NCBI GenBank assembly: GCA_017541885.1
Contig: JAFXYF010000014.1
Location: 65,930 to 129,929, forward strand
Direction of reading: 5' to 3'
Length of the DNA: 64,000 bases
Source of the DNA: Bacilli bacterium
GTDB lineage: Bacteria > Bacillota_I > Bacilli_A > RF39 > UBA660
In this document: positions 1-9,815 of the stretch, in pieces
Numbering within the stretch: the first letter of the stretch is position 1
How the letters are laid out: the number at the start of each line of letters is the position of its first letter
Notes under the pieces: model-generated
What the model saw: the letters and a program-made list of their open reading frames with translations, nothing else
Databases searched by the model: none
Told to the model about the DNA's origin: nothing
Made by a program: the position numbers and the translations under genes

Positions 1-1955
1 CAATAATTAGACTAAGTATTCCACATAAAACTCTCTATACAATAACTGATACAAAAGTAATTGGAATAATTATAAGTATAAAAGAAAAAGAAGATTATAC
101 AGAGTATATTGTTAAAGGAAAAGAAAAAGTAATATGTAAATCAAGTGAAAAGAATAAATATAATTTAGGAGATAAAGTATTACTAATAGGTACATTATCT
201 ACTCCAAAGAAAAATAAAACAAAAGACTTATTTAATTATGAAGAATTTTTAAAACATAATAATATCTTTTTTACTATGCAAATAGAATCTATTAAAAGAA
301 TAAAAAAGAATAAAAACATAATTTATTTTCTAAAACAAAAAACAAAAGATTATTTAAAAGACAATAATTATTTAAATACATTTTTATTAGGAGATAAATC
401 TTATATAAAAAAAGATGTCTATCGTTCCTATCAAGAAAATGGTATTTCTCATTTATTCGCAATTAGTGGAATGCATATATCTTTACTCTCTACAATAATT
501 GATAAACTATTAAAAAAACATTTAAGAGAAGAACAAAGATTTAAAGTAATAATTTTATTCTTAATTATGTATCTACTTTTAGTAGGCTTTTCTCCATCAA
601 TTCTAAGAGGAGTATTATTCTATATATTATTTACTTGTAATAATGTTTATTATTTTTATATAAAAAAAGAAAATCTATTTTTAGTAATCTTATCAATTGC
701 ATTATTAATAAATCCAAATTATATCTATGATATAGGATTTAAATATTCATATCTTATTAGTTTTTCACTACTTAAATGTTCTAATCTTTTAAATTCAAAT
801 AATAAAGTATTATCACTTTTAAAAGTATCAGGATTATCTTTTCTAGTAAGTAGTCCAATTACTCTAAAGAATTTTTATCAGCTTAATCTTTTAAGTATTA
901 TTTATAATATTTTCTTTGTGCCATATGTTAGTATTATTCTCTTTCCATTAACACTAATAGTATTTATATTTAGACCATTAGAACCAATCTATAATGTATT
1001 TACTAGTATCTTAGAAAACACATCTATGTTTTTATCAAAAATTACTATAGGTAAATTAGTATTTAAAAAAATACCAATAATTTTCTATATAATCTATTTA
1101 ATAATAGTTTTTATCTATCTTTATACAAAAAATAAAAAAGTAATAATTATTTATTCGGTACTATTATTAATTCATTTATTATTACCAATCTTTGACAATT
1201 CAGTATATCTAGAAGCAATAGATGTAGGGCAAGGAGACTCAATATTAATTCATAATAAGAATCATAATATATTAATTGATACTGGAGGTAAAAGAAGTGA
1301 TACTGATCATAATATTTTTTATAATACAATTAATCCATTATTAAAAATGAAAGGTATAAAAAAGATAGATTATTTGATACTATCTCACGGAGATTATGAT
1401 CATATAGGTGAAGCAGAAAATGTAATTAATAATATTAAAGTAGAAAGAGTTATATTTAATATTGGAGACTATAATTATTTAGAAAAAGATTTAATAAAAT
1501 TATTAGAAAAGAAAAAAATAAAATATTATAAAAATATCGAAGAATTAAATTGGAACAAAACAAATATTTATTTTTTAAATACAAATGACTATTCTAATGA
1601 AAATGATAATAGTAATGTAATATATCTAGAATTAAATAATTATAAAATACTTCTTATGGGAGATGCTGGAGTAGTAAAAGAAAAAGACATTATGAATGAA
1701 TTTAATTTAGATGAAATAGATATTTTTAAAGCTGGTCATCATGGAAGTAATACAAGTTCTTCTAAAGAATTTATTAATTATATAAATCCTAAATATACAA
1801 TAATAAGTGTTGGAGAAAAAAATAAATATGGACATCCTAATAGAGAAGTATTAGATAATCTTAATAATTCATTTATTTGTAGAACAGATAAATTAGGAAG
1901 TCTAAAATTTGACCTTAATAAAAAATATGATAGAATAATTACCGGATGTGAATAA
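1..1955 (+). CDS. comEC: ComEC/Rec2-family DNA uptake channel (5' truncated by window edge)
   Basis: This is the inner-membrane channel protein that carries transforming single-stranded DNA into the cytoplasm. The reading frame is open from base 3, upstream of the first ATG at 276, and the upstream residues look like the soluble N-terminal domain (DUF4131) of ComEC, so the real start lies before the window. Several hydrophobic segments form the competence domain in the middle. The C-terminal third is a metallo-beta-lactamase-like domain with the motif SHGDYDHIG and a later GHHGS. Together with the prepilins and PilB-like ATPase elsewhere in the window it suggests natural transformation, which is inference. 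It runs closely into the next gene (2 bp gap). Confidence 0.93.
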   Translation, partial: IIRLSIPHKTLYTITDTKVIGIIISIKEKEDYTEYIVKGKEKVICKSSEKNKYNLGDKVLLIGTLSTPKKNKTKDLFNYEEFLKHNNIFFTMQIESIKRIKKNKNIIYFLKQKTKDYLKDNNYLNTFLLGDKSYIKKDVYRSYQENGISHLFAISGMHISLLSTIIDKLLKKHLREEQRFKVIILFLIMYLLLVGFSPSILRGVLFYILFTCNNVYYFYIKKENLFLVILSIALLINPNYIYDIGFKYSYLISFSLLKCSNLLNSNNKVLSLLKVSGLSFLVSSPITLKNFYQLNLLSIIYNIFFVPYVSIILFPLTLIVFIFRPLEPIYNVFTSILENTSMFLSKITIGKLVFKKIPIIFYIIYLIIVFIYLYTKNKKVIIIYSVLLLIHLLLPIFDNSVYLEAIDVGQGDSILIHNKNHNILIDTGGKRSDTDHNIFYNTINPLLKMKGIKKIDYLILSHGDYDHIGEAENVINNIKVERVIFNIGDYNYLEKDLIKLLEKKKIKYYKNIEELNWNKTNIYFLNTNDYSNENDNSNVIYLELNNYKILLMGDAGVVKEKDIMNEFNLDEIDIFKAGHHGSNTSSSKEFINYINPKYTIISVGEKNKYGHPNREVLDNLNNSFICRTDKLGSLKFDLNKKYDRIITGCE

Positions 1956-1957
1956 CT

Positions 1958-2290
1958 ATGGATTATGAAGAATATGGAAGAGTAATTTGTGCAGCACTAA
2001 AAAAAGACAATAATATCTATATGTCTAGATTAGGGCATCATGCAATATTTCCTATGGAAGAAAAGGGAGTACTTAGAAATGCAATTCAAGGCTTTGTAAC
2101 TGAAAATGGATTCTTTGTAGATAGAAAAACTGGATTAGAAATAGCTGAGTATTACAATCAAATTGAAAATAAACATAATCCAATAGATGAATTACTTAGT
2201 GAAGATTTAAAAAAAGAAGATATAAAAGTATTAAAATATGTTAAAGATTATACATATAAAGACAGAGAAAATAATAGTAAAAATAAGTAA
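1958..2290 (+). CDS. Small conserved-looking protein of unknown function (110 aa)
   Basis: I do not recognise this protein with certainty. It starts 2 bp after the comEC stop and is probably co-transcribed. It has no membrane segment or signal peptide. The N-terminal half (residues about 1-60) contains RLGHHAIFP and looks like a compact soluble fold; the C-terminal half is highly charged and lysine/glutamate rich. It precedes dnaI, but nothing in the sequence ties it to replication. Confidence 0.7.
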   Translation: MDYEEYGRVICAALKKDNNIYMSRLGHHAIFPMEEKGVLRNAIQGFVTENGFFVDRKTGLEIAEYYNQIENKHNPIDELLSEDLKKEDIKVLKYVKDYTYKDRENNSKNK

Positions 2291-2348
2291 ACACTATGGA
2301 CTTTTTTGTCTATTTTAGATACACTTTATATATAAGAGAGGTGGTTAT

Positions 2349-3251
2349 ATGAAAAAAATCGAAGAACTTCCAAAAGTAGATTTAACTGCCCTTGCTCATT
2401 CTTACGCAGATGCTTGTGCAAACAAGGATTTTAAAAAATTTGTAGACGGTTTAAATTGTAATGATGATTTGTTAATGAAGTATACTTCTAATTTAGAAGA
2501 TGCATTTTTAGAATGCCAAAATTGTAAAGGATGCAAATCATTAGAATCTTGTAAGAATAAAGTGGTTGGATATAGATATACACCAACAGCTAAAGAAAAG
2601 ATAATTACATTTGAATATGTCGCATGTGATAAAGAATTAAAAAGCGAAGAAGAAAATGCTTATAAAAAGAATCTTGAATTATTTGATATTAATCAAGATA
2701 TAAAAAATGCTTCATTTAAAGAAGTATATAAAGATGATAAAGCAAGATTACCAATACTAAAGTATTTTAAAGACTTTATGAGTAATTATAAAGAAGAAGA
2801 TAAACCAAAAGGAGTATACCTACATGGTTCTTTTGGTTCAGGTAAAACATATTTAATCGCAGCTCTCTTTAATGAGCTCGCAAAAAAAGAAATAAGAAGT
2901 ATTTTAATTTATTATCCTGAATTCTTAAGAAAATTAAAATCTTCCTTCCAAACAAATTACAGTGAACAATTCGAAGAAATAAAAAAAGTCCCATTATTGT
3001 TACTAGATGACATAGGAGCAGAAAATGTAAGTAACTGGTCAAGAGATGAAGTCTTAGGACCAATACTTCAATATCGTATGGAAAATCATCTGCCAACATT
3101 CTTTACTTCAAACTTAACACTAGATGAATTAGAAAAATCTCTAGCGACAACAACTTCTGGAGTAGACAAATTAAAGGCACGACGAATCGTAGAAAGAATT
3201 AAACAACTAACGATTGATCTTGAGTTAATTAGTAAAAACAGGAGGGATTAG
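2349..3251 (+). CDS. dnaI: Primosomal protein DnaI (helicase loader ATPase)
   Basis: DnaI is the AAA+ ATPase that loads the replicative helicase at origins and stalled forks in Firmicutes. At 300 aa it has the usual length. A cysteine cluster CQNCKGCKSLESC (about residues 57-69) resembles the zinc-binding N-terminal domain that contacts the helicase. Walker A is GSFGSGKT (residues 160-167) and Walker B is LLLLDDIGAE. The ATG at 2349 follows AGAGAGGTGG. The downstream RNB ribonuclease gene begins 3 bp after the stop, so the two are probably one operon. The helicase-loader partners DnaB/DnaD are not in the window. Confidence 0.92.
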   Translation: MKKIEELPKVDLTALAHSYADACANKDFKKFVDGLNCNDDLLMKYTSNLEDAFLECQNCKGCKSLESCKNKVVGYRYTPTAKEKIITFEYVACDKELKSEEENAYKKNLELFDINQDIKNASFKEVYKDDKARLPILKYFKDFMSNYKEEDKPKGVYLHGSFGSGKTYLIAALFNELAKKEIRSILIYYPEFLRKLKSSFQTNYSEQFEEIKKVPLLLLDDIGAENVSNWSRDEVLGPILQYRMENHLPTFFTSNLTLDELEKSLATTTSGVDKLKARRIVERIKQLTIDLELISKNRRD

Positions 3252-3253
3252 AA

Positions 3254-5182
3254 ATGAACATTGAGAAAGCATTAAAAAGTTACCTAAAAGGCACTGGGCC
3301 TAAAGTAAAAGAAAAAGATTTTTTCGTATACTCTAATGGTAATGGGGATGCTTGTATCAATGTTCTTTTTAAATTAACTGATGAAGAAATTAATTCATTA
3401 ACTGATTCTAAAAAATTAGATAGAGTAGTAGATATTCTAAAATATGGAGAAATAGTACTTCGTAATGAAGAAGGATTAAATAGAAAAAGTATTGCAAGAA
3501 AAATATTTAGACTACAACAAAAAATAGATAGAGTAATATTTGAAAGAAAAAGAAGATTTAAAAATGTAAGTAAAGTAAAAACTGAATTAAATAAAGTTGA
3601 TAAAGAATTAGAACGACTATTACAAATAAATGAAGCAAAAGACACAAGACAATATGACTTTATAGAATTCTTAATAGATGAAACTAAAAATATTAATTAT
3701 TTAGAATATACTTTTAAAAAGATGCCTAGCATGGCAAATGTAAGAAGTAAAAATGAAGTACCAATATTTCAACATGTAGTAGATAAATATTTAAGAAGTA
3801 TAGAAGAAAAATCTGAAGAAGATATTCCATATTATGATAATATGATTTCTTTATTCTTATCCCAAAAGAGTTTTCATTTAAGTGATAAAGAAAAGAAGAA
3901 ATGCTTAGAAAAAATATATAGATATTTAAATGATTTAAGTAGAAGTAAAGAAATAGAAAAACAAAGACAATATAAAATAAAAAGAGTAAATAATTTAGTA
4001 GAAAAAATAAAAAATACATCTAAAAAACAAGATGTAGAAGAAATTGCTAGTAAATATAATATTCATGTATACTTCTCACCACTATATTATGAAGCCTTAA
4101 AAGTAATGAATAAACCTCAAGCAGGTAAAATAAATGATAGAGTATTAGTAGAAGATTATGTAGTATCAATGGATGGAGAGGAAACAGTAGAAATAGATGA
4201 TGCACTATCTTGTAAGAAGTTAGGAAATGGTAATTATTTATTAGGAGTACATATTGCCTCAGTATTAGGTTATTTTCCATATAACTCTGAAATAATTCAA
4301 GAAGCAGTATATAGAAATCAATCAATATATTTACCATTTGCTTATAAAAAAGATGGAGAAGATTATAAGAGTATGATTCCATTATTTCCAATAGAGTTTG
4401 CTGGAGATATTGCTTCATTAAAAGAAAATGAAAATAGATTTACTAGAAGTTATTATTTTGAAATAAATAATAAAGGTGAAGTAGTAAATGAAAAATTCTT
4501 AAAGACAATAACTAAGAATAATAAAAGATTAACATATAATGAAGTAAATAGAATGCTAGATAGAGGTTGTGATGATTCAGAGTTAGGAACAACAATTAAA
4601 AATCTTCATGATGTCGCATCTATTCTTAGTAGAAAATATAAAGGTAATGAACTTTATGAAATGGTAAAGGAAAATACTAGAGATAATGCAGAATTAAGAG
4701 TTAAGAATGTAGGATCAGAAAGTATAGTCTATCAAGCAATGTTATTAACAGGAACAAGAGTAGCTAATTTCTTTGCAGAAAATAATTATCCTTGTTTATA
4801 TAGAGTTCATGAAGTAAATGAATCAAACGATAAAAAACTTCAAGCATTAATTGATAATCTAACTGAGACTTACGGAGGAGATCAATTTAAAAATCTATAC
4901 CAATTAATTGAAGGAATATATCCAAAAGGTTGGTATGCGATGGAAGGAAAACACTCCGGCCTTGGAGTAGATCATTATTGTCACTGTACTTCTGCATTAA
5001 GAAGAGCAGCAGACATTTTAGTAGAACATGCCTTAGAAGTTTGTTATGATAAAAAACCAACTAAGAAAGAATTAGAAGAATTAAAAAAAGAAATAATTAA
5101 TAAACAAAAAATGATAAACGAAAGACAAGCACCAATTGATTATTTTGTTAAAGAGTATTCTAAAAAATATCGTCGTAGATGA
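3254..5182 (+). CDS. RNB-domain exoribonuclease (RNase II/R family, divergent)
   Basis: This 642 aa protein carries an RNB catalytic domain (about residues 280-600), the 3'-5' exoribonuclease fold of RNase II and RNase R. The active-site stretch MDGEETVEIDDA keeps three of the four acidic residues expected in the family; the position usually occupied by Asp207 (E. coli RNase II numbering) is Glu. A second conserved segment contains HSGLGVDHYCH. The first 270 residues are lysine-rich and helical and do not show a clear cold-shock domain, and I see no S1 domain after the RNB core, so it is shorter than a classical RNase R. It sits directly behind dnaI, and a terminator overlaps its stop. Confidence 0.85.
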   Translation: MNIEKALKSYLKGTGPKVKEKDFFVYSNGNGDACINVLFKLTDEEINSLTDSKKLDRVVDILKYGEIVLRNEEGLNRKSIARKIFRLQQKIDRVIFERKRRFKNVSKVKTELNKVDKELERLLQINEAKDTRQYDFIEFLIDETKNINYLEYTFKKMPSMANVRSKNEVPIFQHVVDKYLRSIEEKSEEDIPYYDNMISLFLSQKSFHLSDKEKKKCLEKIYRYLNDLSRSKEIEKQRQYKIKRVNNLVEKIKNTSKKQDVEEIASKYNIHVYFSPLYYEALKVMNKPQAGKINDRVLVEDYVVSMDGEETVEIDDALSCKKLGNGNYLLGVHIASVLGYFPYNSEIIQEAVYRNQSIYLPFAYKKDGEDYKSMIPLFPIEFAGDIASLKENENRFTRSYYFEINNKGEVVNEKFLKTITKNNKRLTYNEVNRMLDRGCDDSELGTTIKNLHDVASILSRKYKGNELYEMVKENTRDNAELRVKNVGSESIVYQAMLLTGTRVANFFAENNYPCLYRVHEVNESNDKKLQALIDNLTETYGGDQFKNLYQLIEGIYPKGWYAMEGKHSGLGVDHYCHCTSALRRAADILVEHALEVCYDKKPTKKELEELKKEIINKQKMINERQAPIDYFVKEYSKKYRRR

Positions 5183-5192
5183 CGATTTTTTT
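5169..5192 (+). terminator. Rho-independent terminator after the RNB gene
   Basis: The inverted repeat ATCGTC / GACGAT with a 6-base loop is followed by seven T residues. The hairpin overlaps the last codons and stop codon of the RNB ribonuclease gene. Confidence 0.8.
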
Positions 5193-5204
5193 ATTAAATA
5201 AAGT

Positions 5205-5233
5205 TTGACATAAAATGGAAGAACGAGTATAAT
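5205..5233 (+). promoter_or_regulatory. Sigma-A type promoter of the LytM peptidase gene
   Basis: TTGACA at 5205-5210 and TATAAT at 5228-5233 are perfect consensus hexamers separated by 17 bp. They lie just behind the upstream terminator and ahead of the ATG at 5268. Confidence 0.85.
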
Positions 5234-5267
5234 ACTATCTACTTTGGCTATATCAAGGAGTGGTTCG

Positions 5268-6032
5268 ATGTACATCAAGTTAACAGAAAGACAACAACTA
5301 ATCGTAGTAATATCCTTAACCTTCTTAATTATATCCATATTCTTGCAAGTAGATGAATATCTTGCAAACAAAGAACCCTATACGATAAGTTATGAATCTG
5401 TTAATATTAGAGATATGACTGAACCACACATATCAACTAAAATTAGTAAAACAGGTCAAGAAGAAATATATAAAGAATTAGGGGATGTAGCGGAAGTAAA
5501 AATGGAAAGTTTAAATCTTTCCGCAACCGATACCACTAATAGTGGAAAGCCAAGTCGTATATGGTATTTACCTACCCAAATTGGAAGCATAACCACTTAT
5601 CCTAATATGGGTCATGTAGCCTATGATATTACGAGTTGGCGAGGAACAGCAGAAACCATATATCCAGTTGCTGAAGGAACTGTATCAGGAATGTATACCG
5701 ATTCCTATGGAGCTCTAATAGTAACAGTATTGCATAACGTAAATGGTAAAAAGTATACCTCCCAGTATGTTCATTTATCTCGTTATGCAAATGGATTATA
5801 TGTAGGAAAACATGTATCAATTAATGACCCATTAGGACAAATGGGTTCAACAGGTTGGTCAACAGGCACACATTTACATATTGCTGTCCTAGATTGCGCA
5901 TTATTCGATCCCAAAGATCCAAACTGTTATGATTTGAATGCTTGGTATCGTTACGATAAAAAAAGATTATCTGAAAATTTCTATGGATTAGGAGTATTAA
6001 TGTATGTTCCACATTCATGGAATAGCAGATAA
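5268..6032 (+). CDS. LytM/M23-family peptidase with N-terminal membrane anchor
   Basis: This is a 254 aa envelope protein with one N-terminal hydrophobic segment (about residues 12-28) and a C-terminal M23 metallopeptidase domain. The zinc ligands are visible as MGHVAYD (His and Asp) and GTHLHIA (HxH). Such enzymes cut peptide crosslinks or act as activators in cell-wall remodelling. I chose ATG 5268, seven bases after AAGGAG; an in-frame TTG at 5244 lies upstream of that site and has no ribosome binding site. It has its own strong promoter. Confidence 0.88.
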   Translation: MYIKLTERQQLIVVISLTFLIISIFLQVDEYLANKEPYTISYESVNIRDMTEPHISTKISKTGQEEIYKELGDVAEVKMESLNLSATDTTNSGKPSRIWYLPTQIGSITTYPNMGHVAYDITSWRGTAETIYPVAEGTVSGMYTDSYGALIVTVLHNVNGKKYTSQYVHLSRYANGLYVGKHVSINDPLGQMGSTGWSTGTHLHIAVLDCALFDPKDPNCYDLNAWYRYDKKRLSENFYGLGVLMYVPHSWNSR

Positions 6033-6065
6033 CAAATATGATATAATATAATCGGAGTTGGTTAT

Positions 6066-6602
6066 ATGTCATTAGCAAGTATCAATAAGCAAATGAAAAT
6101 TGATGTAAATGAAGCAAGTGGTATTTCTACAAAATGTAAACGAAAACTAATTAAATTAGTAGAAAAACATTTCTTAGTAGATTTACCAAATGAGAACTTT
6201 TTAAATATTGATATTGAAGTATTAGAAAACGGAAATATAAAAATGAGAGATGAAGAGTATACTACCCAAGATCCAGTATCAGGAGAAGAACTAGAAAATA
6301 GATTTTTACTTTTTCAACAAGATGTAGATATTTTATTAGAAAAAAATGAAATTGATTTTGACACACTAAGTAAAAAGAATGGTAGAAATAATTTAATAAT
6401 CTCATCATTTATATCAATTATTTTATTTATAGTTTTTAATTATGCTTTAAGTATTGTACTATCTGGAGATCTATATGGATTTGTTTGGTTTATAATTATG
6501 ATATCAACATGGGTAATGCCAAAAGTAGGTACATATATTAGAGATAGATACAGAGGAGCTTTTGAATATTTAAAATCTATAATTTACAAAAAGAGAAAAT
6601 AG
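6066..6602 (+). CDS. Small membrane protein of unknown function (178 aa)
   Basis: The first 110 residues are hydrophilic and charged. Two hydrophobic helices follow at about residues 112-133 and 138-156, and a basic tail ending in KKRK closes the protein. The topology predicts a cytoplasmic N-terminal domain with a C-terminal hairpin in the membrane. The ATG follows GGAGTTGG. I do not recognise a family. It lies between the LytM gene and the T-box leader, with TATAAT just upstream (about 6039), so it may be transcribed on its own. Confidence 0.7.
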   Translation: MSLASINKQMKIDVNEASGISTKCKRKLIKLVEKHFLVDLPNENFLNIDIEVLENGNIKMRDEEYTTQDPVSGEELENRFLLFQQDVDILLEKNEIDFDTLSKKNGRNNLIISSFISIILFIVFNYALSIVLSGDLYGFVWFIIMISTWVMPKVGTYIRDRYRGAFEYLKSIIYKKRK

Positions 6603-6631
6603 TGATATATTATTCATATCTGTGAAATACA

Positions 6632-6820
6632 TTGACAAAGGACAAGATTCATAAAAAGTCTTTATAGAGAGTTCTTGGTAGGTGGAAAAGAACAAGTTAT
6701 TTATGAGTTACTACCTTTAGAGTAGAATTATGAAAAGTAATTCCGGTGAAGAACCGTTATTTAAAGAAAGTAAACAAAAGGATGGTACCGTGCGCAAGCA
6801 CTCCTGTACGATCCTTTTTT
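6632..6820 (+). promoter_or_regulatory. T-box riboswitch, probably threonine-specific
   Basis: The leader has the hallmarks of a tRNA-sensing T-box: stem I elements AGAGAG (about 6666) and GGTGGAAA, two adjacent threonine codons ACT ACC at 6710-6715 as candidate specifier, and the T-box sequence TGGTACCG at 6783-6790. TGGT can pair with the ACCA end of a tRNA with discriminator A. The stretch then folds into a terminator hairpin. Uncharged tRNA-Thr should stabilise the antiterminator and allow reading into the MBL gene and thrS. The specifier assignment and exact 5' end are inference. Confidence 0.88.
6777..6820 (+). terminator. T-box terminator hairpin
   Basis: GGATgGTACcGTGC pairs with GCACtcctGTACgATCC around a GCAA loop, followed by six T residues at 6815-6820. 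The 5' arm contains the T-box sequence, so the antiterminator and terminator are mutually exclusive. Confidence 0.88.
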
Positions 6821-6845
6821 ATTTTGTAAAAAGGAGGGAATTAAT

Positions 6846-7451
6846 ATGAAAATAGAAGTATTACATCATGCATCTATTAAATTAACTGGAGATAAAATAA
6901 TATATTTTGATCCATATAAAATTGAAGAAGAGTTTCATGATGCAGATTATATTTTTATTACACACGATCACTATGATCATTATGATCCAGAATCAATAGA
7001 AAAGGTTAGAAATGATCATACCAAGATTGTTGTGCCATATTGTCTAAAAGATAAAGAACATCATTTACTTGCGGATGGTTATAGATATTATGAAATAGAT
7101 GGAATTAAATTCACAACAATACCATCATATAATATTAATAAACAATTCCATCCTAGAGAAAAATATTATGTAGGATATAACATTCTATTAGAAGATAGAT
7201 ATTACTACATTATGGGTGATACGGATCGAACACCTGAGACCGATATGGTCAAAACGGATATTTGCTTCGTACCAATTGGTGGAACATATACCATGGATGT
7301 AGATGAAGCAGCAGAATATATAAATGATTTGAAACCTCAAGTTGCAATCCCAATTCATTATGGAATGATAACGGGAGATCTTTCAATGGGAAAAGAGTTT
7401 CAAGATAAAGTAAATAAAGAAATAAAAGTAGAAATAAAGATAGGAGAATAA
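6846..7451 (+). CDS. MBL-fold metal-dependent hydrolase
   Basis: This 201 aa protein is a small, cytosolic metallo-beta-lactamase-fold hydrolase. The metal site [10 protein letters not shown] (HxHxDH) is clear, with a later GDTD and a conserved IPIHYG. It resembles the UPF0173/UlaG-like branch, but the substrate cannot be told from sequence. ATG 6846 follows AAGGAGGG. It lies between the T-box and thrS with only 2 bp to thrS, so threonine starvation should induce it too. That placement is unusual. Confidence 0.85.
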   Translation: MKIEVLHHASIKLTGDKIIYFDPYKIEEEFHDADYIFITHDHYDHYDPESIEKVRNDHTKIVVPYCLKDKEHHLLADGYRYYEIDGIKFTTIPSYNINKQFHPREKYYVGYNILLEDRYYYIMGDTDRTPETDMVKTDICFVPIGGTYTMDVDEAAEYINDLKPQVAIPIHYGMITGDLSMGKEFQDKVNKEIKVEIKIGE

Positions 7452-7453
7452 TT

Positions 7454-9217
7454 ATGATAAATATAAAAGAAAATGAAAGATTATTTAAATTAAATCACTC
7501 TTGTGCACATTTACTTGCACAAGCAATACAACACTTATATCCAAATGCTAAGTTTTGGGTAGGACCTGCAATCGAAGAAGGATTCTATTATGATATCGAT
7601 TTAGGTGATGAAGTAATTAAAGAAGAAGACTTAGAGAAAATTGAAAGAGAAATGAAGAAATGTGCAAAATCTGCTAAAAACATCGTTCGTCATGAACTTT
7701 CAAAAGAAGAAGCATTAGAAAAATTTAAAGATGATCCATATAAAATAGATTTAATATCTAGAATGGATGAAAATGAAGTAACTATTTCTTGTTATACTCA
7801 AGGAGACTTTACTGATTTATGTAGAGGACCTCACGTAGATAATACTAAAGAATTAAAATACTTCAAATTATTAAAATTCTCAGGAGCTTATTGGAAAGGT
7901 GACTCTAATAACAAAATGCTTCAAAGAATCTATGGAGTATGTTTTGATAATCAAGAAGATTTAGATGCTTGCTTAAAAGAAATAGAAGAAGCAAAAGAGC
8001 GTGATCACAGAAAAATAGGTAAAGAACAAGAACTATTTATGAATCATGAGCTTGTTGGTTCTGGTATGCCAATGTGGTTACCAAATGGAGCATTAATTCG
8101 TAAACAATTAGAAAACTATATCTATGAAAAAGAACAAGAAATGGGATACTTACATGTATATACTCCATGTGTTGGAACAGTAGACTTATATAAAACTTCA
8201 GGACACTGGGATCACTATAAAGAAAATATGTTCCCAATGATGAAAGTTGATGATGAAGAGTTTGTACTTCGTCCAATGAACTGTCCACATCATATGTTAA
8301 TTTATGGAAACAAATTACATTCATATAGAGATTTACCAATTCGTATTGGAGAATTCGCAACTGACTTCCGTTATGAAGCATCAGGAGCAGTAAAAGGACT
8401 TGAAAGAGTTAGATGTATGTGTCAAAATGATGCACACCTTTTCGTAAGACCAGATCAAATTGGTGAAGAATTTAAAAAAGTAGTTAGCTTAATTCTAAAT
8501 ACATATAAAGATTTCGGAATTGAAAATTATAAATTCAGATTATCATTGAGAGATCCTGAAGACAAAGAAAAATACTTCGATGATGATGATATGTGGAATG
8601 AAGCAGAACAAAAATTAAGAGAAGTATTAAATGATTTAGGAGTAGAATATTTTGAAGCAATTGGAGAAGCTGCATTCTATGGACCAAAATTAGATGTTGA
8701 AGTTAAACCTGCTGTAGGACCTGAAGTAACTCTATCTACTTGTCAATTAGACTTCTTACTTCCTAGAAGATTTGAATTATCATACATTGATTCAAATGGT
8801 GAAAAACAAGTACCAGTTGTTCTACATAGAGCAATCTTTGGAACATTTGATAGATTTACTGCATTTATTATTGAAGAAACTAAAGGAGCATTCCCAACAT
8901 GGTTATCTCCAGTACAAGCAATTGTAATGCCAGTTAATTCTGAATTCCAAGGAGAATATGCTAATGAAGTATATAACTTATTAAAAGAAAATCATATTCG
9001 TGTAGAAATTGATGATAGAAATGAAAAACTAGGATATCGTTTAAGAGAATCACAAGTAAATAAAATTCCTTATACAATTATCTTAGGAGATAACGAAAAA
9101 GATAATAAACAAATCTCTTATAGATTATTCGGTCATCAAGAAACTGAAACAGTATCTCAAGAAGAATTTGTTAAATTAATCACAGATGAAATTAACAATA
9201 GAGGATTAAGAAAATAA
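7454..9217 (+). CDS. thrS: Threonyl-tRNA synthetase lacking the N-terminal TGS domain
   Basis: ThrRS attaches threonine to tRNA-Thr. The protein is 587 aa, against about 640 for the Bacillus enzyme, because it begins directly at the N2 editing domain and has no TGS (N1) domain. Editing-site residues remain: HSCAHLL near the N-terminus and CRGPH. The class II catalytic core has the zinc cysteine in MNCPHH, a conserved motif 2 region ([17 protein letters not shown]) and VVLHRA near motif 3; the C-terminal anticodon-binding domain follows (from about residue 480). ATG 7454 follows AGGAGAATAATT. Expression should be controlled by the upstream T-box. Confidence 0.96.
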   Translation: MINIKENERLFKLNHSCAHLLAQAIQHLYPNAKFWVGPAIEEGFYYDIDLGDEVIKEEDLEKIEREMKKCAKSAKNIVRHELSKEEALEKFKDDPYKIDLISRMDENEVTISCYTQGDFTDLCRGPHVDNTKELKYFKLLKFSGAYWKGDSNNKMLQRIYGVCFDNQEDLDACLKEIEEAKERDHRKIGKEQELFMNHELVGSGMPMWLPNGALIRKQLENYIYEKEQEMGYLHVYTPCVGTVDLYKTSGHWDHYKENMFPMMKVDDEEFVLRPMNCPHHMLIYGNKLHSYRDLPIRIGEFATDFRYEASGAVKGLERVRCMCQNDAHLFVRPDQIGEEFKKVVSLILNTYKDFGIENYKFRLSLRDPEDKEKYFDDDDMWNEAEQKLREVLNDLGVEYFEAIGEAAFYGPKLDVEVKPAVGPEVTLSTCQLDFLLPRRFELSYIDSNGEKQVPVVLHRAIFGTFDRFTAFIIEETKGAFPTWLSPVQAIVMPVNSEFQGEYANEVYNLLKENHIRVEIDDRNEKLGYRLRESQVNKIPYTIILGDNEKDNKQISYRLFGHQETETVSQEEFVKLITDEINNRGLRK

Positions 9218-9218
9218 A

Positions 9219-9245
9219 AAGAAGTGTAATTAACACTTCTTTTTT
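9219..9245 (+). terminator. Terminator after thrS
   Basis: The hairpin AGAAGTGT / ACACTTCT with a 5-base loop is followed by six T residues, immediately after the thrS stop codon. Confidence 0.85.
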
Positions 9246-9269
9246 GTTATAATAAAAATAGGTGATTAT

Positions 9270-9815
9270 ATGAAAGTTATTTTTCCTAAAGACAGAGAAG
9301 CAAAGAAAGAATATTGTTGGGAAGCAAGTAGAATAATTATCAAAAAAGAAAAATTAAAGAAAAAGCCTAATCACACTTTGTTGTCTTATAAGCAAATAAA
9401 AAAACAAATAATTATAGCACCTGTACTATATGTACTTATGATAATTGGTTTTGTTATTTCAAATTATAATGCTTTTATAATGTTAGTATTCTTATATCTT
9501 ATCTTATTATCTTTTATTCAAATATTGAGAATTGAATCTATAGAAAAAATGCAAGATACATACAAAGAAACATATGTTTATATTGCAAAAGATAAATTGA
9601 TATATGAAATCAAAGATATAAAATCATTTTCTATTTATTTGGATAATATAGAATTTATTTTGTTTAAGACTTATGGTATATATGCAGTTCCAAAAGATGA
9701 CAGTTTTATAATATCAATTCCTATAGAAAACAAAGATGAATTTAAGAATGAGTTGAAAAAAAACAAAATAAACATAAAAGTTTACGAGAAAAAAAAGGAT
9801 GATAATCATGATTGA
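9270..9815 (+). CDS. Membrane protein, YcxB-like (first of a pair)
   Basis: This 181 aa protein has a basic N-terminal part, two closely spaced hydrophobic helices at about residues 48-86, and a C-terminal hydrophilic domain of about 90 residues. The plan matches YcxB-like proteins (two membrane helices followed by a PH-like soluble domain) and its downstream neighbour has the same plan, so the pair probably arose by duplication. Family placement is inference. ATG 9270 follows TAGGTGATTAT. Confidence 0.7.
   Translation: MKVIFPKDREAKKEYCWEASRIIIKKEKLKKKPNHTLLSYKQIKKQIIIAPVLYVLMIIGFVISNYNAFIMLVFLYLILLSFIQILRIESIEKMQDTYKETYVYIAKDKLIYEIKDIKSFSIYLDNIEFILFKTYGIYAVPKDDSFIISIPIENKDEFKNELKKNKINIKVYEKKKDDNHD

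Noticed and set aside
68..275. Short gene starting at ATG 276 as the complete comEC
   Set aside because: The frame is open to the window edge and upstream residues match the ComEC N-terminal domain, so the ATG at 276 is internal.
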